A DNA stretch of 64,000 nt from Sphingopyxis sp. H053. GTDB lineage: Bacteria > Pseudomonadota > Alphaproteobacteria > Sphingomonadales > Sphingomonadaceae. The notes under the pieces are model-generated. The model was not told the origin of the DNA. It ran no database searches and saw only the letters and a list, made by a program, of their open reading frames with translations. The stretch is from positions 1-64,000 of the forward strand of contig NZ_LNRU01000014.1 in the NCBI RefSeq assembly GCF_001468225.1, written 5' to 3'. Shown here piece after piece: positions 25,538-34,166 of the stretch. How positions within the stretch are numbered: the first letter of the stretch is position 1; each line of letters begins with the position of its first letter. A program made the translations under genes and the position numbers.

Positions 25538-26070
25538 TGCCCGGCGGGCACAGCAGCCGGTTGTCCGCCGCCGCGGTTCGCAAAGACGGCGAGGCGCGCG
25601 ACGATCTGGTCGGCGACCGCCGAGGACAGCCGTTCGAGCGCCGAGGATTCGGCGGCGATCGTCGCATATTCGCTGCCGACGACGTCGATCCCCGCGTCGG
25701 AGAACGCCGTCGCGTCGAGCAACACTTCGCCGGTCGCCGCGTCGACGAGCTGGTAGCGTGCGCGCAGTGTCCGCCGCTCGCGCGTTACCGTATCGTCGGC
25801 GCGGACGCCGAAGCCGGTGATCGAATCCTCGAGTCGAACGTCGAGGCGGAGGCGCTTGCCCGCACCCTCGCCGCCCTGCGTCGCCTGCAGCCGGTCGCGG
25901 AGCGCGTTGCGGACGAGCCAGCCGTTATGTCCCTCGATCGCCGCGACGTCGACGTCGGCGAGCACCTGCGCCACCGCCCCCTTGCTGCCGTTCGCGTAGA
26001 GCGGGCGGAGCCCGCAGCCGCCGACAAGCAGCGAAGCAGCGACGAGGCAAGAGGTCAGGAGATTACGCAT
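25534..26070 (-). CDS. lptE: LPS assembly lipoprotein LptE
   Basis: The 178-residue lipoprotein has a signal sequence ending LLVGGCGLRPLYA with the lipidated cysteine at residue 19. The CGLRPLY start of the mature protein is a hallmark of alphaproteobacterial LptE. LptE plugs the LptD barrel that inserts lipopolysaccharide into the outer membrane. Gene order leuS-lptE-holA supports the call. The start codon overlaps the leuS stop. Confidence 0.92.
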   Translation of the reverse strand: MRNLLTSCLVAASLLVGGCGLRPLYANGSKGAVAQVLADVDVAAIEGHNGWLVRNALRDRLQATQGGEGAGKRLRLDVRLEDSITGFGVRADDTVTRERRTLRARYQLVDAATGEVLLDATAFSDAGIDVVGSEYATIAAESSALERLSSAVADQIVARLAVFANRGGGQPAAVPAGQ

Positions 26071-28619
26071 CAGGGAACGATATTCACCAAACGGTCGGGG
26101 ACCACAATGACCTTCTTCGGCGCGGCGCCGGCGAGCAGCTCGACGATGCGCGGGCGCGCGAGCGCCGCGGCTTCCACTGCATCCTTGTCGAGACCTTTGG
26201 CGAGCGTCATCGTATCGCGCAGCTTACCCGCCATCTGGATGGCGATTGTCACCTCGTCATCGACGAGCAGTGCCGGATTGGCGGCGGGCCATGCGGCATC
26301 GGCGATCATCGCGGTCGTGCGCTGGCCGGCGGGAAGCGCGGACCATGCCTCTTCGGCGAGGTGCGGCAGCATCGGTGCGACGAGCAGGATGAGGGTGCGG
26401 CACGCCTCGGCGCGGGTCGCCGAGGGCTTGGCCTTCTCGATTTCGTTCGCGAGCGCGTGGACCTTGGCGACGGCCTTGTTGAAGCCAAGCGATTCGATGT
26501 CGGCGGCAACGCCGGCGATCGCCTGATGCAGCTTGCGCGCAAGGCCCAGGTCTTCGGCACCGTCACCGACATTTTCGGTGTCGCCGAAGATCCGCCACAA
26601 GCGCTGGACGAAGCGCCATGCGCCCTCGATGCCCGCCTCGCTCCACGGCAGGTCGCGTTCGGGCGGGCTGTCCGACAGCATGAACCAGCGCGCGGCGTCG
26701 GCGCCGTACTGGTCGAGGATGGCGTCGGGATCGACGACATTCTTTTTCGATTTCGACATCTTGATCACGCGGCCGACGTCGACCGAATAGCCGTCGGCGG
26801 TGAGCGTCGCGCCGTCGGGACGACGCTCGATCTCCTCGGGGGTGAAGTAGAGCGGCGGCAGACCTTCGCCCTGCACGCGGCTGTAGGTTTCGTGCGTCAC
26901 CATGCCCTGCGTGAAAAGACTCGCGAAGGGCTCGGCGATGTCGATCATGCCCATATGCTTGAGCGCGCGCGTCCAGAAGCGCGCATAAAGCAGGTGAAGG
27001 ATCGCATGCTCGATGCCGCCGATATATTGGTCGACGGGCAGCCAGCGGCGGATCACCTCGGGATCGAACGGCTTGTCCGACGGCGAACTCGCGAAGCGCA
27101 GGAAATACCAGGACGAATCGACGAAGGTGTCGAGCGTGTCGGTTTCGCGCACCGCGTCACCGCCGCAGCCGGGGCAATGGACATGTTTCCACGTCGGATG
27201 GCGATCCAATGGATTGCCCGGGACCGAGAAATCGACATCCTCGGGCAGGACGACGGGAAGCTGGTCCTTGGGCACCGGCACGGTGCCGCACGCATGGCAG
27301 TGGATGAAGGGGATCGGCGTCCCCCAGTAGCGCTGGCGCGAGACGCCCCAGTCGCGGAGGCGCCACACGGTAGTGCCCTTGCCCCAGCCCTCATGCTCGG
27401 CGCGCGTGATGACGGCGGCCTTCGCCTCGTCGATCGTCATGCCGTCGAGGAAGTGGCTGTTCACGAGCTTGCCGGGGCCGGTGTAGGCCTCGGTCCCCGT
27501 GAAATGCTGCGCGGTCGCGTCGCCGTCGGCGATGACGCGGTGGACCTGCAGCCCATATTTATGCGCGAAGTCGAGGTCGCGCTGGTCGTGCGCCGGGCAA
27601 CCGAAGATCGCGCCGGTGCCATAGTCCATCAGCACATAGTTCACGACCCAGACGGGCAGGTGCCAGTTGGGATCGAGCGGGTGCTCGACCGCGATGCCGG
27701 TGTCGAATCCCATCTTCTCGGCGGTGTCGATCTGTTCGGCGGCGGTGCCCTGGCGGCGGCAGTCCTCGATGAACGCCGCGAGCTCGGGCGAATCCTTCGC
27801 GAGCCGCTCGGCGAGCGGATGGTCGGGCGAGATCGCCGCGAAGCTTGCGCCGTAAAGCGTGTCGGGGCGCGTCGTGAAGACGTCGAAGCCGGCCGCGCCG
27901 CCAGCGAGCTTGAAGCTGAACTCCAGCCCCTGCGACTTGCCGATCCAGTTTTCCTGCATCAGCCGCACCTTGTCGGGCCAGCTGTCGAGTGCGCCCAGCC
28001 CTTCGAGCAGTTCGTCGGCGAAGTCGGTGATCTTCAAAAACCACTGCGACAGCTTTTTCTTTTCGACGAGCGCGCCCGAGCGCCAGCCGCGGCCGTCGAT
28101 CACCTGCTCGTTCGCGAGCACGGTCATGTCGACGGGGTCCCAGTTCACATAGCTGTGCTTGCGCGTGACGAGCCCCGCGGCGAACAGGTCGAGGAAGAGC
28201 GCCTGTTCCTGGCCGTAATAATCGGGCTCGCACGTCGCGAGCTCGCGGCTCCAGTCAATCGCGAGGCCAAGGCGCTTCAGCTGCGCGCGCATCGACGCGA
28301 TATTGTCGCGCGTCCAGCCGCCGGGGTGGACGCCCTTTTCCATCGCGGCGTTCTCGGCGGGCATGCCGAACGCGTCCCAGCCCATCGGGTGGAGCACGTC
28401 GTGCCCCGTCATCCGCTTGAAGCGCGCGAGCACGTCGCCCATCGCATAGTTGCGGACGTGACCCATATGGATGCGCCCCGACGGATAGGGGAACATCTCG
28501 AGGATATAGGCCTTGGGCCGATCTTCGCTATCGGTCGTGGCAAAGCTGTTCGCCGCCTCCCACGCCTTTTGCCAGCGGGCGTCGGCGGCGAGGGCGCCAA
28601 AGCGCGGTTCGCGGGTCAT
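26070..28619 (-). CDS. leuS: leucyl-tRNA synthetase
   Basis: The 849-residue class Ia synthetase charges tRNA-Leu. The HIGH motif is HMGH (residues 51-54) within YPSGRIHMGHVRNY, the KMSKS motif is KMSKSKKN near residue 620, and the CP1 editing domain holds the usual TTRPDTL (FTTRPDTLYGASF). A leucine-specific zinc-like region (CHACGTV, CPGCGGD) is present. It lies between the DUF3576 lipoprotein and lptE genes in one operon. Confidence 0.98.
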   Translation of the reverse strand: MTREPRFGALAADARWQKAWEAANSFATTDSEDRPKAYILEMFPYPSGRIHMGHVRNYAMGDVLARFKRMTGHDVLHPMGWDAFGMPAENAAMEKGVHPGGWTRDNIASMRAQLKRLGLAIDWSRELATCEPDYYGQEQALFLDLFAAGLVTRKHSYVNWDPVDMTVLANEQVIDGRGWRSGALVEKKKLSQWFLKITDFADELLEGLGALDSWPDKVRLMQENWIGKSQGLEFSFKLAGGAAGFDVFTTRPDTLYGASFAAISPDHPLAERLAKDSPELAAFIEDCRRQGTAAEQIDTAEKMGFDTGIAVEHPLDPNWHLPVWVVNYVLMDYGTGAIFGCPAHDQRDLDFAHKYGLQVHRVIADGDATAQHFTGTEAYTGPGKLVNSHFLDGMTIDEAKAAVITRAEHEGWGKGTTVWRLRDWGVSRQRYWGTPIPFIHCHACGTVPVPKDQLPVVLPEDVDFSVPGNPLDRHPTWKHVHCPGCGGDAVRETDTLDTFVDSSWYFLRFASSPSDKPFDPEVIRRWLPVDQYIGGIEHAILHLLYARFWTRALKHMGMIDIAEPFASLFTQGMVTHETYSRVQGEGLPPLYFTPEEIERRPDGATLTADGYSVDVGRVIKMSKSKKNVVDPDAILDQYGADAARWFMLSDSPPERDLPWSEAGIEGAWRFVQRLWRIFGDTENVGDGAEDLGLARKLHQAIAGVAADIESLGFNKAVAKVHALANEIEKAKPSATRAEACRTLILLVAPMLPHLAEEAWSALPAGQRTTAMIADAAWPAANPALLVDDEVTIAIQMAGKLRDTMTLAKGLDKDAVEAAALARPRIVELLAGAAPKKVIVVPDRLVNIVP

Positions 28620-28673
28620 TCGTCGGTTACCCCGTTAGTCTGTGTGGGCAGGCGCGGAAAGCGCGCCGCCGGA

Positions 28674-29135
28674 TTAGTCCCTGATGGCCGAGCGACGCAG
28701 GTCGCGGGCGCGGGTGAGGATGATTTCCTCGAGCTTCTGCACCGTCGCCGCCTGTACCGGCGCGTCGACCCAGCTGCCGCCCTGCGCGACCTGGCGCGAA
28801 GCCGCGATGCGCAGCGCGTCGGCGCGCAGATCCTGGTCGAGGATCGAGACGGTAACCTTCATCCGCTCGCCCGGGTTCGCCGGGTTCGCATACCAGTCGG
28901 TGATCACGACGCCGCCGGCCGAATCGGCCTGGAGCAGCGGCATGAACGACAGCGCGTCGAGCGAGGCGCGCCACAAATAGCTGTTGACGCCAATCGTCGT
29001 CACCTGGCTGGCGGCGAGATCGGCGCGCGGCCGTTCCTTGTTCGCGCAGGCCGAAAGACCAAGCGCCGCGAGCCCAAGCAGCGCGAGCGCGGCCGGACGG
29101 CGACCGAGCGTGGCAAGGACGGAAAGCTGGGACAT
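28674..29135 (-). CDS. DUF3576 domain-containing lipoprotein
   Basis: The 153-residue protein has a signal sequence ending ALGLSACANKE with a lipobox cysteine near residue 30. The body, IGVNSYLWRASLDALSFMPL then TDWYANPANPGERMKVTV, is the conserved pattern of DUF3576, an alphaproteobacterial family encoded just upstream of leuS. Function unknown; an outer-membrane or periplasmic role is inferred from the lipobox and from the lptE gene in the same operon. It is probably the first gene of the operon. Confidence 0.9.
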   Translation of the reverse strand: MSQLSVLATLGRRPAALALLGLAALGLSACANKERPRADLAASQVTTIGVNSYLWRASLDALSFMPLLQADSAGGVVITDWYANPANPGERMKVTVSILDQDLRADALRIAASRQVAQGGSWVDAPVQAATVQKLEEIILTRARDLRRSAIRD

Positions 29136-29310
29136 GCGGGTACACCTTATCTCTTGAGCCCGTCCGACGTGGAAAATCGGCCGCGCGGAACGATATTGCC
29201 AGCGTCTCTATCGCCCTTGTCGCCGCCCCGCAAGCGCGGCAATTTCGGCTTTGCCGCGGTTCAGATTCTGGTCAGATTCGAAATGCACTGTGACGATCCC
29301 GCAACAATTT

Positions 29311-29340
29311 TGGCAAAAATCGGAATCGTTGCAACAATTT
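29311..29340. promoter_or_regulatory. two direct repeats of GCAACAATTT, 20 bp apart
   Basis: Identical decamers at 29311-29320 and 29331-29340 are in phase on the helix (two turns apart). They lie upstream of the gene at 29413 and are followed by GGCAATGTTGCC at 29352-29363. A regulator binding site is the simplest reading. The rest of the 277-base divergent gap 29136-29412 shows nothing further. Confidence 0.42.
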
Positions 29341-29412
29341 GACGGGATTCACTGGCAATGTTGCCCCGGGAGTCCTATCTGAAGAATCAATTGGGGTTGG
29401 AGTCGCAGGGCA

Positions 29413-30126
29413 ATGGCGCGGACATCGCGACATTTTTGGAAAGGAAGCCTCACCGCTTTGGCGGTGGTTTCGCTTGCGCTTCCGCCAGCGCTCGCCGCGA
29501 TGTCGAGCAGCGACCGCATCCGCGACACCAATCTTTCGGAAACCCTGCTTGGCCAGTTCACCCCGGCATCGGGCGATGAGCGGCTGATCGCACGCTATAA
29601 CAAAATGTCGGCCGAACAGCGCGGCAGCTTCAGCTTCACCCCCGCGCTTCCCGACGACGGGCGCAAGAATCGCGCGATCACCGTCGTGATTCGCGCCCGC
29701 GACGACGCGTCGAGCGCCGCGCGCACCTCTGCGCTGGCTGCGGGCCGGACTGCGCCGATCGCGATTACTCCGGTCGCCTATAATCTCGGCGCCTCGGTCG
29801 GATTCGAGAAATTCGTCACGCCGGCGCTGCCGCGCGGCACCGACCTTCGTAACCTGCCGGTCGCGAAGGCTCCGGAACAGGACGAGAAAAAGTCGCGCTT
29901 CGCCACGCGTATGGTCAACCGCCCAAGCGACCCAAGCGGGGCAACCGATCGCGTCACCGCTCCTGGCGAAGCGTCGGCCGTCGATGTCGTCAGCAGCTAT
30001 CGCCTGACCAAGAACATCGACGTCACCGCGGGCGTTCGGTACAAGAGCGACGACCGTATCGAACCGCTGACCGATACGCGCCGCGACAGCCAGGCGGTCT
30101 ATGTCGGAACCGCGTTCCGCTTCTAA
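29413..30126 (+). CDS. exported protein of unknown function, possibly outer-membrane associated
   Basis: The 237-residue protein has a signal peptide (GSLTALAVVSLALPPALAA). A helical, charged N-terminal half (SDRIRDTNLSETLLGQF, SGDERLIARYNKMSAEQRG) is followed by alternating strands and the end VDVTAGVRYKS..QAVYVGTAFRF, with the terminal aromatic residue typical of outer-membrane beta-strands. The chain is too short for a large barrel. Similar proteins occur in other sphingomonads without assigned function. It stands alone between a divergent and a convergent gene. Confidence 0.72.
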   Translation: MARTSRHFWKGSLTALAVVSLALPPALAAMSSSDRIRDTNLSETLLGQFTPASGDERLIARYNKMSAEQRGSFSFTPALPDDGRKNRAITVVIRARDDASSAARTSALAAGRTAPIAITPVAYNLGASVGFEKFVTPALPRGTDLRNLPVAKAPEQDEKKSRFATRMVNRPSDPSGATDRVTAPGEASAVDVVSSYRLTKNIDVTAGVRYKSDDRIEPLTDTRRDSQAVYVGTAFRF

Positions 30127-30241
30127 ATCTGTATCGCTATTTGGATCAGGGCGGCCTGCAAATGGCGACCTTCCGCGCTTCCGGTGCTCACGCACATTAA
30201 GTGCCCTGCGCTCCGGGTCACGGAACGCCGTCATTTTCGAC

Positions 30242-30880
30242 TCACCCTGACGCAAATATCGACGCAGCTTGTCCCCGGCGCTTCGCCGCCTTTTCTTCCC
30301 ACGCATCGATCGCCGCCCAGCCGGGCCTGATTCCGCTTGCGCGGCTTAGCGCGCGCGCGCGCGCCACCGTCATCCCGCCGAGCGCGATCGGATGGGCGTC
30401 CGATAACCGCGCGAGCCGCAGCCACATCGCGCGCCCGAGCACCGGTGCGCCGGGATGCGACCGCGTCGGATGGAGCGGCGAGATGAAGACGGCGCCGGCG
30501 CCGGCCTTGCGCGCGCGGCGCGCCTCGCGCGCATCGTGGACGGGCATCGTCAGCAACAGGCCGAGCCGATGCGCCTGCCCCGCCCGCTTTACATCGCGCT
30601 GGCGAAGGTGGACGCCGTCGGCGCCCCAGCGGCGCGCCGTCGCGGGGTCTCCCGCGAGCAGCACGGTCAATCCCCGCGCACGCGCGGTGCACATCAACCG
30701 CCGCAGCAGGCGCCAGCGCGCGCCGGGCGCCAGGCTGTCGTGGCGGAGGACGATACCGCTGCCCGGCGGAAGCAGCGCCGCGAGTTCGGCGATGCCGACC
30801 GCGGTCCGCTCGTCGCTGAACAGCCATGCGTTCGGCAATGCGTTTGGCGATTTGGGGGACAGGGGGTGGCGCGGGCGCAT
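30242..30880 (-). CDS. thiamine phosphate synthase-like (ThiE/TenI) TIM-barrel protein
   Basis: The 212-residue protein has the ThiE/TenI barrel motifs ADGVHLRQRD, LLTMPVHDAREARRARKAGAGAVFISPLHPTRSHPGA and HPIALGGMTVARARAL. True ThiE would show a Q-R-K pyrimidine-binding pattern near the start and GPIFPTxTK; here these are changed (IVLRHDSL, ISPLHPTRSH), so catalytic activity in thiamine synthesis is uncertain. I start it at the ATG at 30880; upstream in-frame ATGs run through the YggS gene on the other strand. It is divergent from that gene with only 57 bases between. Confidence 0.8.
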   Translation of the reverse strand: MRPRHPLSPKSPNALPNAWLFSDERTAVGIAELAALLPPGSGIVLRHDSLAPGARWRLLRRLMCTARARGLTVLLAGDPATARRWGADGVHLRQRDVKRAGQAHRLGLLLTMPVHDAREARRARKAGAGAVFISPLHPTRSHPGAPVLGRAMWLRLARLSDAHPIALGGMTVARARALSRASGIRPGWAAIDAWEEKAAKRRGQAASIFASG

Positions 30881-30937
30881 CGCCCTTTCTATAGGCGCGT
30901 CGCGAGCGCGCGCAACGCGCGGGATGGAAGCGAGACG

Positions 30938-31600
30938 ATGAGCGAAGCAGCAGACCGGCTGGCCGAGGTAAATGCCAATATCACGGGCGCGGCAAAGCGC
31001 GCGCAGCGGCGGACCGATGATATCTGCCTGATCGCCGTGTCGAAGACCCACGACGCCGACGCCATCCGCCCGCTGATCGCCGCGGGCCAGCGCCACTTCG
31101 GCGAGAATCGCGTGCAGGAAGCCGCGGCGAAATGGCCCGAACTGCGCGCCGAAACCCCCGATGTCGTGCTCCACCTGATCGGCCAGTTGCAGTCGAACAA
31201 GGCCGAGGAAGCGGTGGCGCTGTTCGATGCGATCCACTCGCTCGACCGCAGCTCGCTGGTACAGGCCATCGCGAAGGCATGCACCAAGGCCGGAAAACAG
31301 CCCGAGCTGTTCGTCCAGGTCAATATCGGCGACGAGGAGCAGAAGGGCGGCTGCGCGGTCGCCGACGTGCCGGCGCTGCTGGCCGAAGCGCAGCACGCCG
31401 GGCTGACGATCGACGGCCTGATGGCGATCCCCCCCGCCGATATCGAACCCGCGCCCTTTTTCGCGCTGCTCGACGAACTCGCCGAACGAAATGGGCTGAC
31501 GGGGCGTTCGATGGGGATGAGCGGCGATTACGAAACCGCGGTGATGCTGGGCGCGACGCATGTGCGCGTCGGGACGGCGCTGTTCGGGTCGCGAAGCTGA
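30938..31600 (+). CDS. YggS family pyridoxal phosphate homeostasis protein
   Basis: The 220-residue protein is a fold-type III PLP-binding protein. The PLP lysine is K36 in LIAVSKTHDA; other family motifs are FGENRVQEAAAKW, HLIGQLQSNKAEEAV, LFVQVNIGDEEQKGG and SMGMSGDYETAVMLGATHVRVGTALFG. The family keeps free PLP in balance and affects amino-acid metabolism. The start is fixed by the family N-terminus. Confidence 0.95.
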   Translation: MSEAADRLAEVNANITGAAKRAQRRTDDICLIAVSKTHDADAIRPLIAAGQRHFGENRVQEAAAKWPELRAETPDVVLHLIGQLQSNKAEEAVALFDAIHSLDRSSLVQAIAKACTKAGKQPELFVQVNIGDEEQKGGCAVADVPALLAEAQHAGLTIDGLMAIPPADIEPAPFFALLDELAERNGLTGRSMGMSGDYETAVMLGATHVRVGTALFGSRS

Positions 31601-31816
31601 ACCAGTGAATGCCGATTTCGGTGCCGCGATGTTGCCACGGCGCTCCTGACGTTTTAGCTTGTCTTCCATGAAGTCCGCACCGTGTACCACCTGCATGGGG
31701 TTCCCGCGCCACTGACGCGAGGAACGACGAAGGCGCACCGCCCGGTCGCGCCTGTTGATGAATATCATCTTCATCCTTCGTTGGCCGACAGGCCATCGAC
31801 ACCGCAGGTGTTCACA

Positions 31817-32449
31817 ATGGACAATTTTTTCGAAAGCCCCTTCAAGGGGATAACGCTCGACAAACAAGTTACGCAGCCGAATATTCGGGTCGGCCGCTTC
31901 AGCTATTATTCGGGCTATTATCACGGACACAGCTTCGACGACTGCGCCCGCTTCATCCTTCCCGACAAGGATGCGGACAAGCTGATCATCGGCAGCTTCT
32001 GCTCGATCGGGTCGGGCGCCGCCTTCATCATGGCGGGCAATCAGGGGCACCGGAACGACTGGATCAGCACCTTTCCCTTTTTCTGGATGCCCGAGGTTCC
32101 GGCGTTCGGCGGCGCCCGGAACGGCTTTCTCCCGGCAGGCGATACCGTGATCGGTCACGATGTCTGGATCGGTTCGGAAGCGATCGTCATGCCGGGCATC
32201 CGGATCGGCGACGGCGCCGTCATTGGCACACGGGCGGTCGTGACCCGCGACGTTGCCCCCTACACGATCGTCGGCGGGAATCCGGCAGCCCCGATTCGCA
32301 AGCGCTTCGCCGATGGCGACATCGCGGCGTTGCTGGACATGCAATGGTGGCATTGGCCCGATGAACGACTGCGCGAGGCGATGCCGCACTTATGCAGCAG
32401 CGATATCGCCGGCCTGCGCGAGTTGTGGAGCGGCTGGCAATCGCGTTGA
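31817..32449 (+). CDS. catB: type B chloramphenicol O-acetyltransferase
   Basis: The 210-residue protein is a hexapeptide-repeat (left-handed beta-helix) xenobiotic acetyltransferase of exactly the CatB length. It has the CatB start MDNFFESPFKG, then PNIRVGRFSYYSGYYHGHSF, the catalytic histidine H78 in FIMAGNQGHRND, and GDTVIGHDVWIGSEAIVMPG. It transfers acetyl from acetyl-CoA to chloramphenicol; chromosomal copies may have other substrates. The ATG at 31817 matches the family start. No attC-like site or integrase is visible, so it is not in an integron. The 216 bases upstream hold no recognised gene. Confidence 0.92.
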   Translation: MDNFFESPFKGITLDKQVTQPNIRVGRFSYYSGYYHGHSFDDCARFILPDKDADKLIIGSFCSIGSGAAFIMAGNQGHRNDWISTFPFFWMPEVPAFGGARNGFLPAGDTVIGHDVWIGSEAIVMPGIRIGDGAVIGTRAVVTRDVAPYTIVGGNPAAPIRKRFADGDIAALLDMQWWHWPDERLREAMPHLCSSDIAGLRELWSGWQSR

Positions 32450-32488
32450 TCCGGGGGTGGGAAGCGACGGTTCGCTTTCCACCTCGCC

Positions 32489-33001
32489 CTATTGATATTC
32501 GACAGTCACCGGAATCCGCCCGCGATAGTCCCCATCGTCGAGCCCGGCGATCTGGAGCCGGCCGCCGAAGCGGAACTGAAGCCGGCCGTCGGCGCCGAGG
32601 CGCGGCGCGGCCGACAGATCGGTGACGAGGCCGGTGACGCGCGCGGTGCGGCCATGACCGCTTTCAAGATCGACGCTTGCGGGAAGGATGACGCGCACCT
32701 CGGCCCCCGGTTCGCCGCGCACGGTGACGGTGCCGGTCAGCGCGAAGCCGCCGAGATCGACGACATCGCCGCGCACGCGGCGGGCGCCCGAGGCGGGATC
32801 GATTTCGACCTCGCCGCCCATCGCGCCGACCGCGACGCGGCCCATGTCGAGCCGGGTTTCGACATCGACGCGCAGCGGCACCTCGGCCTTGCGCGCCGCG
32901 ATTCCCGCCGCCTTGTCCTGCGCGCAGAGCATGCATTGCGCCGCTGCGGCAGGTGCAGCGCCGAACAACAGGCCCAAGCCAAGGAAAAGACGCAGTTTCA
33001 C
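32489..33001 (-). CDS. DUF4402 domain-containing exported protein
   Basis: The 170-residue protein has a signal peptide (LRLFLGLGLLFGAAPAAAA) and a beta-rich domain that ends FGGRLQIAGLDDGDYRGRIPVTVEYQ-like, the typical close of DUF4402. A CxxC (CMLC) follows the signal peptide. DUF4402 proteins are thought to be surface or pilus-like subunits, but function is not established. I chose GTG at 33001 behind GGGGAAG; an ATG-type start at 33022 would precede the signal peptide by eight residues. It is divergent from the polyketide synthase gene. Confidence 0.78.
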   Translation of the reverse strand: MKLRLFLGLGLLFGAAPAAAAQCMLCAQDKAAGIAARKAEVPLRVDVETRLDMGRVAVGAMGGEVEIDPASGARRVRGDVVDLGGFALTGTVTVRGEPGAEVRVILPASVDLESGHGRTARVTGLVTDLSAAPRLGADGRLQFRFGGRLQIAGLDDGDYRGRIPVTVEYQ

Positions 33002-33095
33002 ATCTTCCCCTTGCCACAGCATGGTTAATCCCGGGTAAAATGGCGCAGCACCTTATCCGCTGGCCAGCGCCGCGCTTTTGGGTCAAACCCGCGCC

Positions 33096-34166
33096 ATGAG
33101 CAGCCCTCCGCCCGTCCGGCTCAACGCCCTCGCCACCGCGGTGCCGGGGCACGACATCCATCAGTCGTTCATCGACTGGGCGACGCCGCGCCTCGCCGAC
33201 CCGCGCATGCGGGCGCTCTTTGCGCGGATGGCGGCGCGATCGGGGATCGACCACCGCTGGTCGGTGCTGCCGCCGACTGCCGACGGCGGATCGCCCGTCG
33301 GCGCGGGCGGATTTTACGACGTCCCCGGCCTGCCGCCGACTTCGGCGCGGATGGCGGCCTATGCAGAATATGCCCCCGACCTCGCGATGCAGGCGATCGC
33401 GGCGCTCGGCGACGCGCTCGACCCGGCGCGCGTCACGCATATCGTCGTCGCGAGTTGCACCGGCTTCGTCGCGCCGGGGATCGATCAGATCATCGCGCAG
33501 CGGCTGGGCCTGCCCGCGACGGTCGAGCGCGTGCTGATCGGCTTCATGGGCTGCTACGCCGGGGTCACCGCGCTGCGCACCGCGCGGCATATCGTGCGGT
33601 CCGAACCCGGCGCCGTCGTGCTGGTGGTCAGCGTCGAGCTGTCGAGCCTGCACCTCTCGGCCGCCGACGAGGCCGAACCCCTGCTGATGATGCTGCAGTT
33701 CAGCGACGGCGCGGCGGCAGGGATCGTGTCGGCCGCGCCGCACGGGCTTGAGCTCGGCGAAGGGCGCAGCCTTGCGCTCGCGGACAGCGCGGACCTGATC
33801 CGCTGGGACATCGGCGACAAGGGGTTCGAGATGCAGCTATCGGGCGAAGTGCCCGGGCGGCTGCGCGAAACATTGGCGAGACCCGATGTGCAGCGCACAC
33901 TGTTCGGCGCGGCCGGTCCGCCGCCCCTGCTCGCGGTCCATGCCGGGGGGCGCTCGGTACTCGACGCGGTCGAGCATGCGCTCGGCGTCGATCCGGACAC
34001 CCTCGCCGACAGCCGCGCGGTGCTCGCGCGTTTCGGCAATATGTCGTCGGCGACGATCCTGTTCGTGCTCGCCGACATGATGGCGCGCGGCGCGGCGGGC
34101 GAGGGGGTCGCGATCGCATTCGGCCCCGGGCTCGCCGCCGAAGCGATCGGCTTCACCGCGCCATGA
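33096..34166 (+). CDS. type III polyketide synthase
   Basis: The 356-residue chalcone synthase-fold enzyme has the catalytic triad: C121 in VVASCTGFVAPGID, H282 in LLAVHAGGRSVLDAV, and N315 in RFGNMSSATILF. Enzymes of this group condense an acyl starter with malonyl-CoA to make pyrones, resorcinols or phloroglucinols. It starts the operon and overlaps the next gene by ATGA. With a methyltransferase and a flavoprotein following, a methylated and oxidised phenolic lipid or pyrone is a likely product, by analogy with the srs operon of Streptomyces. The product is inferred. Confidence 0.93.
   Translation: MSSPPPVRLNALATAVPGHDIHQSFIDWATPRLADPRMRALFARMAARSGIDHRWSVLPPTADGGSPVGAGGFYDVPGLPPTSARMAAYAEYAPDLAMQAIAALGDALDPARVTHIVVASCTGFVAPGIDQIIAQRLGLPATVERVLIGFMGCYAGVTALRTARHIVRSEPGAVVLVVSVELSSLHLSAADEAEPLLMMLQFSDGAAAGIVSAAPHGLELGEGRSLALADSADLIRWDIGDKGFEMQLSGEVPGRLRETLARPDVQRTLFGAAGPPPLLAVHAGGRSVLDAVEHALGVDPDTLADSRAVLARFGNMSSATILFVLADMMARGAAGEGVAIAFGPGLAAEAIGFTAP

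Noticed and set aside
23612..25756. Long open frame running from the second TonB receptor across the repeats and antisense to holA
   Set aside because: It joins an out-of-frame receptor segment, repeat DNA and the antisense strand of holA and lptE; no motif supports it.
26361..29342. 993-codon open frame opposite leuS and the DUF3576 gene
   Set aside because: It crosses two well-defined genes on the other strand and shows no family pattern.
31682..31816. Possible leader peptide for catB
   Set aside because: The frame is continuous with catB, so it is an N-terminal extension, not a separate leader, and the usual catB start at 31817 has its own ribosome-binding site. No attenuator stem is clear.
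31601..32488. Integron cassette or attC site around catB
   Set aside because: I looked for inverted core sites around the gene and found none; no integrase is present.
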